Positions 1 through 12,552 of a stretch of 64,000 nucleotides of DNA are shown one piece after another. Location: the NCBI GenBank assembly GCA_036936605.1, contig JAUPFV010000001.1:72559910-72623909 (forward strand), given 5' to 3'. The DNA is from Limnanthes douglasii subsp. nivea. Taxonomy: Eukaryota; Streptophyta; Magnoliopsida; Brassicales; Limnanthaceae. The notes under the pieces were generated by a model. It ran no database searches. It was not told the origin of the DNA and was given only the letters and a program-made list of their open reading frames with translations. Made by a program: the position numbers and the translations under genes. Positions within the stretch are counted from its first letter, which is position 1, and each line of letters starts with the position of its first letter.

Positions 1-539
1 CTCCCCTTTATATAAGATTTGCAGCTATGGTTTTAACTTGATTCTATATGCAACACAGTTTCGTAATTTTGGTGTCTTGATCAAAGATGCTAACTTTAAT
101 TATATTTCTTTTACAAATTAGTCCATAAACTTAATAGTTTAAACTTAAGTGTCAATTTTTAGATTCAATCTTTTACATAATCTACATTTGACTTAGTATC
201 TCCATAATTAACTCCATAGATGGTTTTCATCTATTAGTCCAGTTCCTATATATATGAATACTTATTAATTGAATTGTCTTCCACAATATTCAATGCATCA
301 ATAAACAATCAATTAAATAGATCAATTATAGCGTGTAGCATAAGAACAATATGAAATGTATATCACAAATATTTATATTTAACTAGTCCTAGCTTAAGTG
401 GATATATACTTAATAAATAAAATAAGTCAATAAAACTTAATTGAGCGCACTCATTATATATGTTTGCGATCAAACTTAAATCTATACAATCAAATAACAA
501 ATATATCTTGGGACCTACTATAAACTTTCACTGAAATCA

Positions 540-2300
540 ATGACCTTCTAAACAAATAAAAGTCGTCTTAATATTGTGTTCATGAAAAATCGTAGGCTGT
601 GATGCTTTGGTAAGAGGACCTGTCACCATGGAGTTTGTCATGATGTGCTCTATACTGATTGGATGACTTTATAATCTCTTTTTTAGAAACAAGAACTTGA
701 TCTCTATATGTTTAGATTTAAACAAGCTCTTGTTAATGTTTGAATATTGAATACAGAATTGTTATCACAATATAACATCATGGGATTATTAATCACTTTG
801 AAAACACGTGGATACAATTTTGTAACACGATGCATCTTTGATGGCCTTAGAAAATATAACCAATTCAGTTATTATAATGAAGTATGCAACTAATATATGA
901 TTTATTCTTTGTAATGATATTTCACCTCTACCTAATACGAATATACTACCCGTAGTGTCGCTATGTGTGTACATGCAACCAATAAAATATAATTTAGAAT
1001 ACCAGATGATTTTTATATCCCTTATACAACAAATACTCTCGTGAATAAATTTTGCAACTATAATGTGTAGTTGAATACCTCAAAGCATGTAATAAGTTAT
1101 GCTGGTATAATAAGGATACAACTAGTATTTTTTTTTATAATTTTCAATATGATTCCCTAATATGATTTTATATCCCTTATACAACAAATACTCTCGTGAA
1201 TAAATTTTGAGGCTATAATGTGTAGTTGAATACCTCAAAGCATGTAATAAGTTATGCTGGTATAATAAGGATACAACTAGTATTTTTTTTATACAATTTT
1301 TAATATTATAGCCTAATATGATTTTATATCCCTTATACAACAAATACTCTCGTGAATAAATTTTGCAACTATAACGTGTAGTTGAATACCTCAAAGCATG
1401 TAATAAGTTATGCTGGTATAATAAGGATACAACTAGTTTTTTTTTATAATTTTCAATATGATTGCACCTCATAAAAATATGTTGTCCATAGTGCTTCTAA
1501 ATGTGTCAGTACACTTACCAAAATTTAAATCGAAATACTCAATGATCTCTAGATTATCTGAGTTTATTTATGTCAACATGCGCTTTTGTTTTATTGTAGA
1601 TACCAGAGAAATATTTTAACTGATTTCCAATGGGCCATGACTGGATTACTAACATAACGCACAATAATCTAACAACAAAGATAATGTCCGTACTTGTAAA
1701 AACTTGAGCATACATCAAAATCTTAACTGTTGAAGCATAATAACTATTGACGATGACTTAGTTGTCTAATTTTGAAATAGGTTCATTCAAGGCTTGATAT
1801 TAGTCCTTTTGTAACGTTGTAACATATCGTATATACATGTATTTTGTTACAATCCCATGATTCCATGGGAATTATTCTGGTGAAGTTACATTCCTAATAT
1901 GAACGTCGCATCATCTAGTTCTTTCGTATCGAATTTATTTGATCAAAATATCTTGGTATTTTTGTAATAATTCATTATCGTTCATAAGCAGCAGTATGTC
2001 ATCAACATACATTAACAAAAATATAAACTTACCTTTACTAAACTTAAGATACACACAATCTTCAACCGATTTCATCTTTAAAAAATAAGATTATTACCTC
2101 AAGGAGCTTATGGTACCATATCTAGAAGTCTGTTTGAGACCATATATGAATTTTTTTAAATTTTCATACCATCGAGTTTAAATCACGAATTAAAAAATTC
2201 TTACGCTACACCATATAGATTGTCTCATCAATATTACAATTGAGAAACACAATCTTAACATCCATTTGATGAAGATCTATATCAAAGTGCAAATAATATC
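540..2300 (-). pseudogene. Ty1-copia reverse transcriptase/RNase H relic (copy A)
   Basis: Conceptual translation of the minus strand, in shifting frames, gives classic copia pol blocks in the correct 5' to 3' order. These are QMDVKIVFLNCNIDETIYM at about 2224-2280, YGLKQTSRYGT near 2120, the catalytic block MYVDDILL at 1992-2013, RNase H segments near 1480-1570 and 905-974 (SDTTGSIFVLGRGEISLQ), and the terminal HIEIKF and PLTKASQP blocks near 700 and 610. Many stops and frameshifts make it inactive. The RNase H region is split by a minisatellite and one of its segments appears twice. No LTRs were recognised. Confidence 0.85.
1010..1467 (+). repeat. About 155-bp minisatellite, three units (copy A)
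   Basis: Three near-identical units start around 1014, 1169 and 1325 (periods about 155 and 156). Each carries tatatcccttatacaaca, then an A/T-rich block and ggatacaactagt followed by a T-run. The array lies inside the copia RNase H relic. Open minus-strand reading through it is a by-product of the repeat and is not evidence of a gene. Confidence 0.93.
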
Positions 2301-4253
2301 ATGATTATCATAAACAAGTCATTTATTGAAACTGAAGAGAAGGTTCTAAAGTCAATCCCTTAATGCATAAAATGATATTTTGCCAAAATTCGTACTTTAT
2401 GTCTCTCCACATTACTCTTGCAATCGCATTTGGTTTTGTAAATTAAGTTACAACCAATCAACTTATTTCTTTCAGGTAATGGTGCAATCTTTCTACCTTA
2501 TTATCTTGTATTAACTATAAAAATCAGAACTCTTAATGGCTTCACAAAATCATGACGGTCTATTTATTATAACAACATATGAATCTTCATGTCTTCAAGA
2601 TATAGTACACAATCTTAAGATATAACATTTTTATTTTCTCTAGTGGAACTCATTAATTATACTTTGTTAATGGTACAGTTTAGTCTTCATGAAAAATGTT
2701 ATATTGTTCTCCATGTGTAATATTAATACCATTTTGAGTAAATTCATGTTCTAATATGACTATATAAATTGATACATCAGTATCTTGGTTAGAACCCTCA
2801 AATTAAACTTATGTTTTATTTTGAGTATCTTTATGGTCTAACGGTAGTGAAATGATTGGCAGTGTAACCTAATCTTTATACATTAGTATTTTTATTAGAT
2901 ATTTCGTGAATCCATATAAAATCTACATTTCTAAATTAACATGTGTTCCTAAATTCTTTCCTCAAAATTAAACATCATCAAAGAGTATTGTTGTTTCTGT
3001 CTAAAACATAATTTTGGTGGAAGGATCATAAAACTTATAGCCTATTGAATTTTATCAATGTCTAAAGAAATAACATCTAACCATCTTAATATGTAATTTA
3101 GTGTAATTTGGCCTATAATGATTTGCTTTAGATGAACATATTTAAAGATACGTATGCTTTAAGTTAGGCGTACGCCTAGTCCAAAGTTCATGTGGGATCT
3201 TAATGGTTGCTTTTGTGGAAACTTTATTGAGAATATATATTTTATACATTATTTATTTTATTCTTGTGTTCATAAGTTAAGATCTCAAGTGAAGTCTTAT
3301 GCTTTTAAAGATCTTTGAAGGGTAAATTTATTCATTTTTACCTTGTCTTCGTGGTCTCTCTCAAGTTGCAACTAGTTTACCTTAAACTTTTAAGAGTTAT
3401 ACATTAGACGGGGTCACTGACATACCTTGATTAGGGGGAATTTTCTACCTTGATCGTCGTAGGATAAGCATTCATACAGGTCATGACATTGATTGGACCA
3501 TCGTAGGCTTGACTACCTCCATATTGTGCACCAAACGTTGCCCTAATCGGTTGATTTTTAACTTTCTTCGTGACTATATGGGTATCTTGCTCATAGATAA
3601 TTATGGTACGGACAACGGTTGACTAACTCAAGAGTTGAACTCGTCTTGTATTTCTCATTATGACTTTTGGAATAGTCATTGTATTAGTTTGAGTAGGACG
3701 GATCCCATGATTTTACCTTTAAATTCCCAATCTTATTATCAAACATTGGTATATTAAAACTCGAATTCTTGAAAAGTGAAAGATTTTCTCATAGATGATA
3801 CCAAATTTGATAAGACTCTTCTTTCTCCAATATAAATCCAATATAATGAAAGATAATCGAGAAATAAAACAATAATGAGTAAAATAGTTTTTCTCTATAA
3901 AATACGATCAAACTAAGCACTTGGAATTCCATTCTTATTTATGTTGTTTATATGAGATCTTCTCTCTTTATATTTATCCTTTATTCATTACACGTTTGAA
4001 CGTGTGGTCGTACCCTAAAGTTTTGTCACATTCTCTAATAAATATGGAAATACAATTCTTAGTTACATATAATGTAATTGCATGTGTCCTCCCATTAAAA
4101 TTATTTAAATGCCCTTCTCATATGGTCAACTAGTATACTCATATCCTTTTTCTAATGGCTTCTTTGCAGCTTTCACCTCATGTTATTGACTAGTATCATT
4201 ATGTACTTCATCTAATGTCTTTTTTGCGGCCCTCTTATTGTATCATGTATGAC
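2301..4253. other. No gene; upstream part of copia relic and unassigned AT-rich DNA
   Basis: Roughly 2300-2900 probably continues the copia relic on the minus strand, but too decayed to define domains. From 2900 to 4250 I see no recognisable coding sequence. A short plus-strand open frame at 3921-4133 has no known motif and is duplicated only because the whole block is. A perfect 14-bp palindrome (taggcgtacgccta) sits at 3165-3178. Confidence 0.6.
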
Positions 4254-4789
4254 CTACGTCTTGTATTTTGAGTATGAGTTCATGAAGGACATGAACTCGT
4301 TATCTGAAGTAGTGTCTACCAATTGATCGATATGAGACTGAGGAAAAACTTCCTTCAGACATGGTTTATTAAGGTCGGTAAAATCTATGCACATTCTCCA
4401 TTGTCCAGGCTTAGTTTTTATTAGTATGCAGTTGACCACCCAAGTTGGTATCTTGTTTCCTAATGTGTCCAAGTTTTAGAAACTTTTCTACCTCCATAAT
4501 AATGGCCTCGAACTTCTCAGGAGAAAAAAATCCTTTGTTTTTTATGAACCAGTCTCAGCCTCTTATCGATTGATAACTCGGGACAGCTGATAGTCGAACT
4601 AACCCCTGAAACATTATCAGCAATCCATACAAAAATATTCAAGTTCTTCCTTAGTAATTCTAGCAATCTACATTTGAAAATAAGATCTATTTGATTCCCG
4701 ATGTAAATTATATGTCCACCTGCTAATGTTTCATCAACTACTTCACTCGAAGGTTTGCCATATTTATATTGTTTACCAAGCGGTTTCAC
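4254..4789 (-). pseudogene. Ty3-gypsy (Tat-like) reverse transcriptase relic (copy A)
   Basis: Minus strand. Residues encoded at 4789-4517 match the pre-RT segment of plant Tat/Athila pol (LLRKNLNIFVWIADNVSGVS, then SIDKRLRLVHKKQRIFFS). Those at 4472-4254 match the first RT blocks (WRMCIDFTDLNKPCLKE, SHIDQLVDTTS, FMSFMNSYSKY). A frame change and stop lie between 4517 and 4472. The catalytic YxDD block is absent, so this is a truncated fragment. The 4517-4789 frame is uninterrupted here but broken in copy B. Confidence 0.85.
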
Positions 4790-6549
4790 TTTCCCACTAA
4801 TTACATGATTCCCTTAATCTTGTTTGTGGACCATAATTTATTGTAATGGCCCTATAATTATGGCCATTACTCTAGTCATAGTTCGTTTGGCCATATTGGG
4901 TCAAGTACTCTTTAAATGGAGTTGCCTTCCTTTATGACTCCTTTAATAATAGAAATTGACGATTGGGCTCATTAGGTATCAGCGATTATGCATTTTTCTT
5001 GGACGAGCCTTGCTCTACCAACTATTCCTTCACGCGTGGCCTCTGCTCCTTCACATGTGGTCTCTACTCGGTAAGGTATCTGCTCCTTCATGCATGGATT
5101 CTGCTCGGTGAAACCTCTGCTCCTTCACGCGTAGCCTCTTCTCGGTGAGGCCTCCGCTCACTTGTTTTTCATAAGATAATCTCGACGTCTTTTGGTTGTA
5201 CCTCTGCATGGTTGCTAGCGATGATCTTGCCCGATGGGTTGTCAGTTATCTTGGTAGGACGTTGATACCCCTCGGTTTGACTTTTGTCACTTGATATCGA
5301 GTATTGCATTGGCGTATTGCTTATATGTCACCTCAGTTTTACCAAAAGATACCTTCGATTTAATCTTGTTTGTGTCTTTACATTACTTCTATTTGCTCGG
5401 AATTTATTTGATCTACTAGTTGACAAAGACATCATCATCACGGATCCTCTCTAGTCCACAGATTATATGTTGTAAATGTATAATCGATAAAATAACAGGT
5501 TATAATGTAGAACAGATGGTAAAATTGTTGATTCACTCATTTGTAATGTGGGCCTTGTGTTGTATTATTTTTTACAATGGAGTGATTGTTTTCCAACAGT
5601 AGTGTGGCATGTGGTGTTTACATGGCGACACATGTGAGATACCGATTTTGACACGTAAACTCGTTTTGATATAATATGGCGCTAAATTTTTGATGAAACG
5701 TGCTAGCTAATTAATTTCAATGACAAGTGTCGTCTTATCACGCGTGTAATGGAGAGTTGATTTGAATCAAAATGTTTTGTATAATTTTTTGTAGTCTTTT
5801 TTGTTTGGAAAATAAATTATTATGGAAAATAATATTACTCTAAGACCCCATAGTTTTTAGCCATTGTTAACTTGTCGTAGTCGCCGCATGTAAGAAGGTA
5901 TGTTTGTATCCTAACTTCATTTAAATCCTTTATGACCTATTGTAATCGCATCGTGTTGGGAATACCTTAGCCTGGTGTGGATACATTTACCCTAGCATGT
6001 TCGTGATTTCAATGTGGCATATAGAGATACATGGTATATATACTTCGATGAAGATGCATATGCTTGTGTATTATGTCATGTTGAAATATATCCTTACAAG
6101 GTCGAGCTCAGTATGGCTAATTGCGTAGCATGAGTGAGCCATGCCCTTAGTTAGTTCGCGACGCAGTCGTTTCGATCAATTGTGTGACCCTAAAAGGGCT
6201 TGATACTTGATCAGTTTGCTTATTAATACTAGTACAAGGTATAAGCTCAGTCTAGTCCTTAAATAGCCCATAGGCGTGGCCAATTAGCCCATTCGTATTA
6301 TTCGACTAAGATGGTATGGCCTCATTATGGCCCATTGTGTAACCCGTAGGCGTGGTCATTCACGGTCGTAATTTTAAAGATAGAGAAAAATAATAGACAA
6401 ACACATGAGTTGGCTGAAGCGATAAAAATATATTAAAGTAAAACATAAGTTTGGTGTCTCGTTAAAAAACCCTCACGTGCCATCAACGGGGAAAAGAGCG
6501 CATCTACAAATTATAGAGCATAGAGATATAATTTCAAGTGACTTATATT
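4790..6549. other. Non-coding remainder of gypsy relic, possibly LTR
   Basis: No coding domain recognised. The sequence between the RT fragment and the integrase tail is less AT-rich than its surroundings. It contains a short minisatellite (5022-5163) and a stretch at about 6455-6505 resembling the region just after pol in plant gypsy elements. It may be an LTR plus untranslated region, but no LTR pair could be demonstrated. Confidence 0.4.
5022..5163 (+). repeat. Short interspersed tandem repeat, about 37 bp (copy A)
   Basis: Imperfect alternation of two modules, ctccttcacgcgtggcctctg and ctcggtgaggcctctg, repeated about four times. The unit is visible by eye, with substitutions between units. 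The same array is at about 46028-46169 in copy B. Confidence 0.8.
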
Positions 6550-6834
6550 CTATGGTTGTTTCAGGGTGTGGCCTTCCGCATCGGCGAGGTGGTTTGCACC
6601 GTTGTGTCCCTTGGAGATGATGATGTAAGGTCCCTCCCAGTTTGGGCCTAATTTGGCAATAGGTTTATCTCTTGATCCTTAAAAAATATTTTTCATAACA
6701 GTGTCCCATACTTGTAGACTCCGGAGCTTAAAGCGGGAATCGAAACGGCCCCTCATTAGGCTTAGGTAGTACTATGCTCGCACACGTGCTTGATCACGAT
6801 GCTCGTCTATGAGTTCCACATTAACTGCTCGGTC
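6550..6834 (-). pseudogene. Gypsy integrase C-terminal tail (copy A)
   Basis: Minus-strand translation gives AVNVELIDEHRDQARVRA, FDSRFKLRSLQVWDTVMKNI, then KLGPNWEGPYIIISKGHNG and a stop at 6550-6552. This is the C-terminal region of Tat-type integrase (compare KLAPTWEGPYTVVERIKPG of the younger element at about 60740). Two in-frame stops are present. It lies upstream, on the minus strand, of the RT relic, the reverse of normal RT-then-integrase order, so the two fragments come from different or rearranged elements. Confidence 0.85.
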
Positions 6835-6889
6835 CACATTAAGGGTTGCTATCAATCATTCTGTAACGTTGTAACACACTTTCTATATA

Positions 6890-9800
6890 TTCTTTTTTCA
6901 ATAATCCTAGGGTTTCATACGATTTTTTTATAAACTGTCAAACACTTCTCAATACACGATATTTCTTTTATACGAATTTGGAATGTCTCCATCATTGTCC
7001 ACGATAATTTTAAGTCATGTTCTAGAGGTTACTCTAGATAAAGTGACATAAAATTGACCATGAGTGAATACTGGTTGTGGAATATAAAGACCAAATTTAT
7101 TTAATGATTGTCCTTAACTTTTATTCACATTGATTCGCATAACATACCCTAATAGGAAATTATCTCTATTTAAATATAAATGGCCATTAGTTTTCTGCCG
7201 ACGAAAAATCAATCTGAGGAGCACCAATGTTACAAGTGGTTATAATTTTGGCTGCAATCACTTTATTTCCCATCTGTGTTAAATACTAATCTTGTACCAT
7301 TGCATAAATATGAGCTTAAATAATTTTAACTTTTACCCGGTACTAAATTCAATATAAAGCCATATATCTCTCACAGATATTCATTTTTTCGAGTGATTAT
7401 TATTCTTTCCGTTAAATAAGAGTAATATCAAGATTATTCTAAACATAAGCATACGTCGCACTAGTTGCATCATCACATATAATCAATGATGCTTTTTGAA
7501 TTAACTTGGCAAGATGTGTTGATTTTTTTATTTCACATGTAGAATATTCTGATATATTTAAAGAAATCTTAAATCTAGAATGTGCAGTTCTACCTTCAGG
7601 AAGAAGTAGGGAAGCAATTCCTGATGAAGCAACCGTAAGAACAGTTTTTAATTCTAATCTATGTTTATTAATAATAGTGCTTCATATAAAAGTATTCATG
7701 TACCACAATGTCCGTATACAAAAAGTAGTCCTTATTTTTTAGCTGCGAACATAAAGATAACAAAGTCATAAATTTATTTTTGCTCGTTATTCAATTTGGA
7801 AGCTAAAATTCTATGTTGTATTTTTAATTCATTTACATTATCATTTAACTCTTCTCTCAAAATTATAATTTTAAAATCTTCAATTTTTTTATGATCTGGT
7901 TGATGTAAATTGTGATCTTTTAAACAACTACTTGATGCATTGCACAATTATTCTAGTTCGTATAAATATAATTTTTAAGCTCCTTTTCTAATATAATTAA
8001 ATTCCCCATTCTAAATTTTTTTTAAAAAATTATGTAATATATCATCGCACGTGTTTGTTCAATTTTTTTCAAATAAAATATTAGGGTCTCCAACATCACA
8101 AAACAAAGTTATAGTAACAAATAAATATCTTAATTCAGACCATGTAGTTGTGTTTGCAGCCTCTTTTAAATGATCATCTCATTATTTATAATTAACTAAC
8201 AAACCTAGAGCTCTAAATCCATCTTGATAGCTAGATTATACAATTCAACCAACATTTTTTATGTCATCAAAACTGGAAGCTCCTTTTTAAAATTTAATAA
8301 CATTCTTAAGTAATATAGTTCACCTGATGTTAGATGTACATATGTTAAACTACCTATACATTTACCTTTTTCTCAATTTCGAAATTTTATAATGAGCATC
8401 CCATATAAGTTTTATGTGAAACTCTCCATATGATAGCATAAGAGATTTTTTATATTGTTTATTTGCATCAAACCACCTTCTTAACATTGAATTTTCAACA
8501 CTTGGCTTGTTAACAGCTGATTGAAGAGTTACAGTATAATCAAATATAATATTTTGCATAGGCAAATAAACAGGTAATCTTTCAACATAATGATGTCTCG
8601 ACTGTATGTGAAACTGTAATATTCTCCAAACAGATTCATACGAGCATAAATATTTACAATTAAGATGCGCAAGAATTTCATTAGTTTTATCTTCTTCAAA
8701 TACAGCTCGAGCTTTATCTGATCCCTTATTAATATATTTGAAAATATACTTACTAAGCATAGATTGACTGCATGATTCAACGTTAATATGAGCTTTATAT
8801 CGTACCAACAATTCTTTATTGTAAAGCACAGCAAATCTATTATCAATTTGTATTTCATTTTTATTAATGTAATTTAATGAGTTATCACGACGTTTATAAG
8901 TGAGATAACTATTTGTTTCTATGACTGTTTCTGTTTTAAACTGTGTTGGATTTTTTTTTTATATTTACCATTTTCCATGCATGGAGAATATGTATTCAAA
9001 ACTCCTGAAGGACCATAAATCATAAATTGACTTACTAGTTCATGTGCAATTGGATCAATTTGTTTGTTTGGAATTTATGCTGAAATAATAGAGTCGATAT
9101 CCTTTGGAAGACTGCATGCACATTTCGAATCTAACCAAACTAACATATGACAATGAGGAAGACCTCTTTTTTGGAATTCAATTCTATAAACATAAAAATA
9201 AATATAATTTGAGTTATAGAAATAACTATATTTTAAAAATATTAAACTTTAGATAATAAAATAACGTACAATTGCTCGAAAAGGTTCTCTTAATTTGATG
9301 TAGGATATCATACTATTGAGTTTCATTTTAAATACTCTTGTGACAATATGAGGTTTATCTTCAACTTTTATAACTAGGATTTATGGAGAGTTGTTTTATA
9401 ATTTCTGGCCATTTTTTATTGCATGTAACCGTGATGAACAAATTTGGGTTACCAAAATGTCGGCAAATCACCACTGCGTCCTGATAATTATTTATCATAT
9501 ACTCAACACTTCCTGTGTGAAACGGTAGAATTATCATTTTTCCAATATCATAAGCATTAATTTTGTCTTTTGATCTTGCATCATGCATTCTTTTATAAAT
9601 CGTAATCCTAAATTTTTTTCTAATTTTTTTTAATAAAATCTAATCAATCTTCTTCAAGAGTTGCATAAACATCTACTAAATATTGTTGGAATAATATACC
9701 ACCTTTTAAGAAATAAATATTACTCAATTTTATATCTTAAATTTGATATGAAAAGAAATTTCTCATTAATATTATTTCTCGTTTTGGTGTTTGGCCTTTG

Positions 9801-9976
9801 AACTCTTCGTTCCATTTCAAATCAGGTCTATAATCATCTTCACCATGAGGAAAAAATTGATATTGCAATGACATAAATTTAGGATGTAATTTCATGATTC
9901 TTTGTAAGAGATTAGATTTATGTTGTATTATGATATCTCTTTCAGAATCGAACTCTCCGATATCCCCTGCTATCAA
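6890..9976 (-). pseudogene. Helitron Rep/Pif1-helicase relic (copy A)
   Basis: Minus strand, reading from 9976 down. The N-terminal block (RDIIIQHKSNLLQRIMKLHP, then QFFPHGEDDYRPD) is at 9976-9737, followed by NNYQDAVVICRHFGNPNLFI at 9588-9361. The HUH motif GLPHCHMLVWL is near 9150, and the Tyr-containing Rep block SKYIFKYINKGSDKARAVFE near 8700-8760. Helicase pieces follow: HLTSGELYYLRMLL near 8310-8350, ASSGIASLLLPEGRTAHSRF near 7580-7640, and the C-terminal VFTHGQFYVTLSRVTSRT near 7030-7080. The Walker A loop is degenerate (YGHCGT then a stop), and stops and frameshifts are many. Neither Helitron terminus was identified. Confidence 0.88.
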
Positions 9977-11406
9977 ACCACGGATTTTATTTTAAGAAGG
10001 TTGGTCATATTATTTACTGTCTGTTAATCTACAACTTACTAATCTCATTTTTTTAGTGAAGCAACTAAGTTTTCATTAACTTTATCTTCAATACTACGGG
10101 ATAACCTGAGAAGGTCTTATATTTTTTGAGGCAACGTCATCTTATTCAATATTTAGACTATTATCAATCTTAGAAGATTGACCATTCTCCATAAAAATAT
10201 TGTGTTTACTTAATCTTCTATACATATGGACAATACATATATATCTGCAGCAAAGAATAAAAAAACAATATTCATAAATTATTCTGTTTAACTAAAAAAT
10301 CTACGCAATGAAAACACCATCGTTCATACATAAAAAGTATGTTAAAGAGTAAACTTCATCTCATACTTGAAGTTCCGCATTACTTAGATTGAAAATAATA
10401 TTGTGCATATAAATGTTAATCCACCTCAACTAGCAAGAGACCTTTTGGGAGTGTACCAAAAGTAAATACGTACAAGGATAATATATTACTAGTATGTGAT
10501 GCACGTTTCACACCTACACATCTATTCTAACGTGATATATGTTATAATTTAATTACATTTAAGTAAACAAAAGTCATCAATACCCCGTAATTTGTTATTG
10601 TGATTTATTGATTCAAAATATATTTAAGTAAACAAAAATCTTCAACATTTTAAGAATTATTATTTTACTATATTACATTATATTTTTATTAGATCATATT
10701 TTGGGTAATTATTAGTTTTATTAAAACTTAGTTTTTAATTTTTATTACCTAATATTGAACACTCAAATACATATAAAAATATACATTTAAATTTATATAT
10801 GCTTTATTAAAATAACTTTAAAAAAATAATGAAAAGTCTCGATAGTTTCATTCTATGAAAACTCTTAATACTCTTATAAGTTTCATTATTCGTTGTATAT
10901 TTCCTAAATTTTAGTTTCTTTTATATCACACATTCTTTCAAATTTAATGAGTATGGAAACTATAAATCTAAATATTATAAAAAATAAAATTTAAATAATA
11001 GGAAAAAATTAATGAAATCATAACGAAAATTAACATTATATACTAAAAAAACTTACCTTTCTGTTTGTCGAATTCTATCGTACGTATCAGTGAGAAAAAA
11101 AATTGTGTTACTCATGAAAAAAGTTAAAATTTATATAACTATATAAATAAATAAAGGTGAACAAATAAACTAAACGTCTATTTCTATGATTCTCTATACT
11201 TTTCACGAATTTTAGATATAGAAAAACGAGAATATTGAAGGCTGAAAATCGAAGAAATGGAAGAGAGGAAGAAAAAAAAAGAAATAAATATGGAGAAACA
11301 TGCCTTATACCTATGTGTCAAGCAAATGTAATGCCACAATAATTATACCAACGCGTCAAGCAAATGTAATGCCATACTGAAAAAATGACGGTTTATTTTT
11401 GAAAAA

Positions 11407-11408
<2 letters not shown>

Positions 11409-11472
<64 letters not shown>
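11409..11472 (+). repeat. (AT)32 microsatellite
   Basis: An uninterrupted AT dinucleotide run of 64 bases. The corresponding tract in copy B (53039-53054) is only 16 bases, so it is strongly length-variable between the duplicates. Confidence 0.97.
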
Positions 11473-11475
<3 letters not shown>

Positions 11476-11583
11476 TAGGATTTTGGTTTAGATTTGAGGT
11501 GGTTTTTATTTTTGGACTAGGAACATATCTATACCGCGCTAAAACATAGAAGTAATGAAATAGTATGAAAGATAAAATTGTAG

Positions 11584-11623
11584 AACACTGATTCGTTGTT
11601 CATAAACACGGTGAATCAGTGTT
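11584..11623 (+). other. Stem-loop with 11-bp perfect arms
   Basis: The arms aacactgattc and gaatcagtgtt are perfect inverted repeats around an 18-base loop. The structure is unchanged in copy B at 53168-53207. It may be a remnant of a transposon end; no function is assigned. Confidence 0.7.
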
Positions 11624-12222
11624 TTACTTTAGAGTATATATAATGTTAAACTTCTCATATAGTTTTTAAAATAATCATATGAAAAATATAGTAATGTGTT
11701 CGCATGCTAACAGATATACAAATATAAACAAATTTTTTTTGTAAATCCAATATTTTTAAGAATTTATTTAAACCAAACAACATACGAGTATTAAAATATT
11801 TTTAACATCAATGATGTAGGTTTGCATAAAGTCGGTGTGGATCAGAATTTATAAAATCCATGCAACAATTCATTTCAAATGTTTAACCATCAATATAATA
11901 TTGTGTATTTTCTTTAGAAAATGAAACTAGCTATATTTTATTTTAGATTTAGAGTTCCAAAATATATAAACACATGTTCATATGGTGTTTTTGGCACCAT
12001 ATATGAATAATATTGTATTTTTGTATATAAACTTAACATGCATAAAATGAATCATTCTATAAAAATAAAAATTTACATTGGGTTTCCTCTCAATCAGCGC
12101 TTCGTTTCAGTACTAGAGAAACTGGTTTTTACAACGGACTAAAAACAAATAGTATTGTCACTGAAAATAATGGGTGTGCGACCAAATGTTCCAGTTATGT
12201 TAAGTGGGATCACTAAGCAAAC

Positions 12223-12519
12223 TCAATTTCCATTGGGAGGCTTTTGCAACGGAAAAAATGTTGCAAAATTTTCCATCCAGTGCCTACGACCGCTCTCGTA
12301 CATTTTGAAACAATCCAATCTCCGCAATAGGTTATCAACACGTTGTGCACCATCAAAAACCCTTTCCCAAATATCACGTTGACTTGAAAGTTCATACATC
12401 AAATCCCTTCTCACTTCCTCCCATGAATCCACATTGTCTTTAATCATCGAAGCTACAACCCTATATCTACAATTACCGTCCGGAGCAACGTCTTCAACGC
12501 TAGTTATGTAGTTGTGCAA
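12223..12519 (-). pseudogene. OTU-like cysteine protease segment of MULE protein (copy A)
   Basis: Minus strand. The segment begins YITSVEDVAPDGNCRYRVVA, the DGNC signature that opens OTU cysteine-protease domains with the catalytic Asp and Cys, and ends near RRHWMENFATFF where the normal domain would continue to its catalytic His. It is in the same frame as the SWIM segment at 12553-13110, separated by two stops, so it looks like the C-terminal part of the same MULE protein. The C-terminal catalytic half is missing. OTU function is inferred from the motif only. Confidence 0.7.
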
Positions 12520-12552
12520 GTACTCAGGAAAAAAACTCTAGTAGGCGCTCAA

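Larger units (their letters stand above)
9977..12150. other. AT-rich intergenic DNA between Helitron and MULE relics
   Basis: No coding sequence recognised. The segment near 10370-10460 (acctcaactagcaagag, ccttttgggagtg) resembles 39140-39260 downstream of CCR, suggesting a shared repeat end. The stretch also holds the AT dinucleotide array at 11409 and a stem-loop at 11584. Confidence 0.6.

Noticed and set aside
1122..1472. Minus-strand open frame of 116 codons with internal protein repeats
   Set aside because: It is an artefact of the 155-bp minisatellite; the periodic protein is simply the translated repeat and part of a dead copia RNase H.
3165..3178. 14-bp perfect palindrome
   Set aside because: A single short palindrome in a long AT-rich window can arise by chance; the copy at about 43438 is explained by the segmental duplication.
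7506..7742. Plus-strand frame of 78 codons
   Set aside because: It overlaps minus-strand Helitron helicase motifs (ASSGIASLLLPEGRTAHSRF) and is a shadow.
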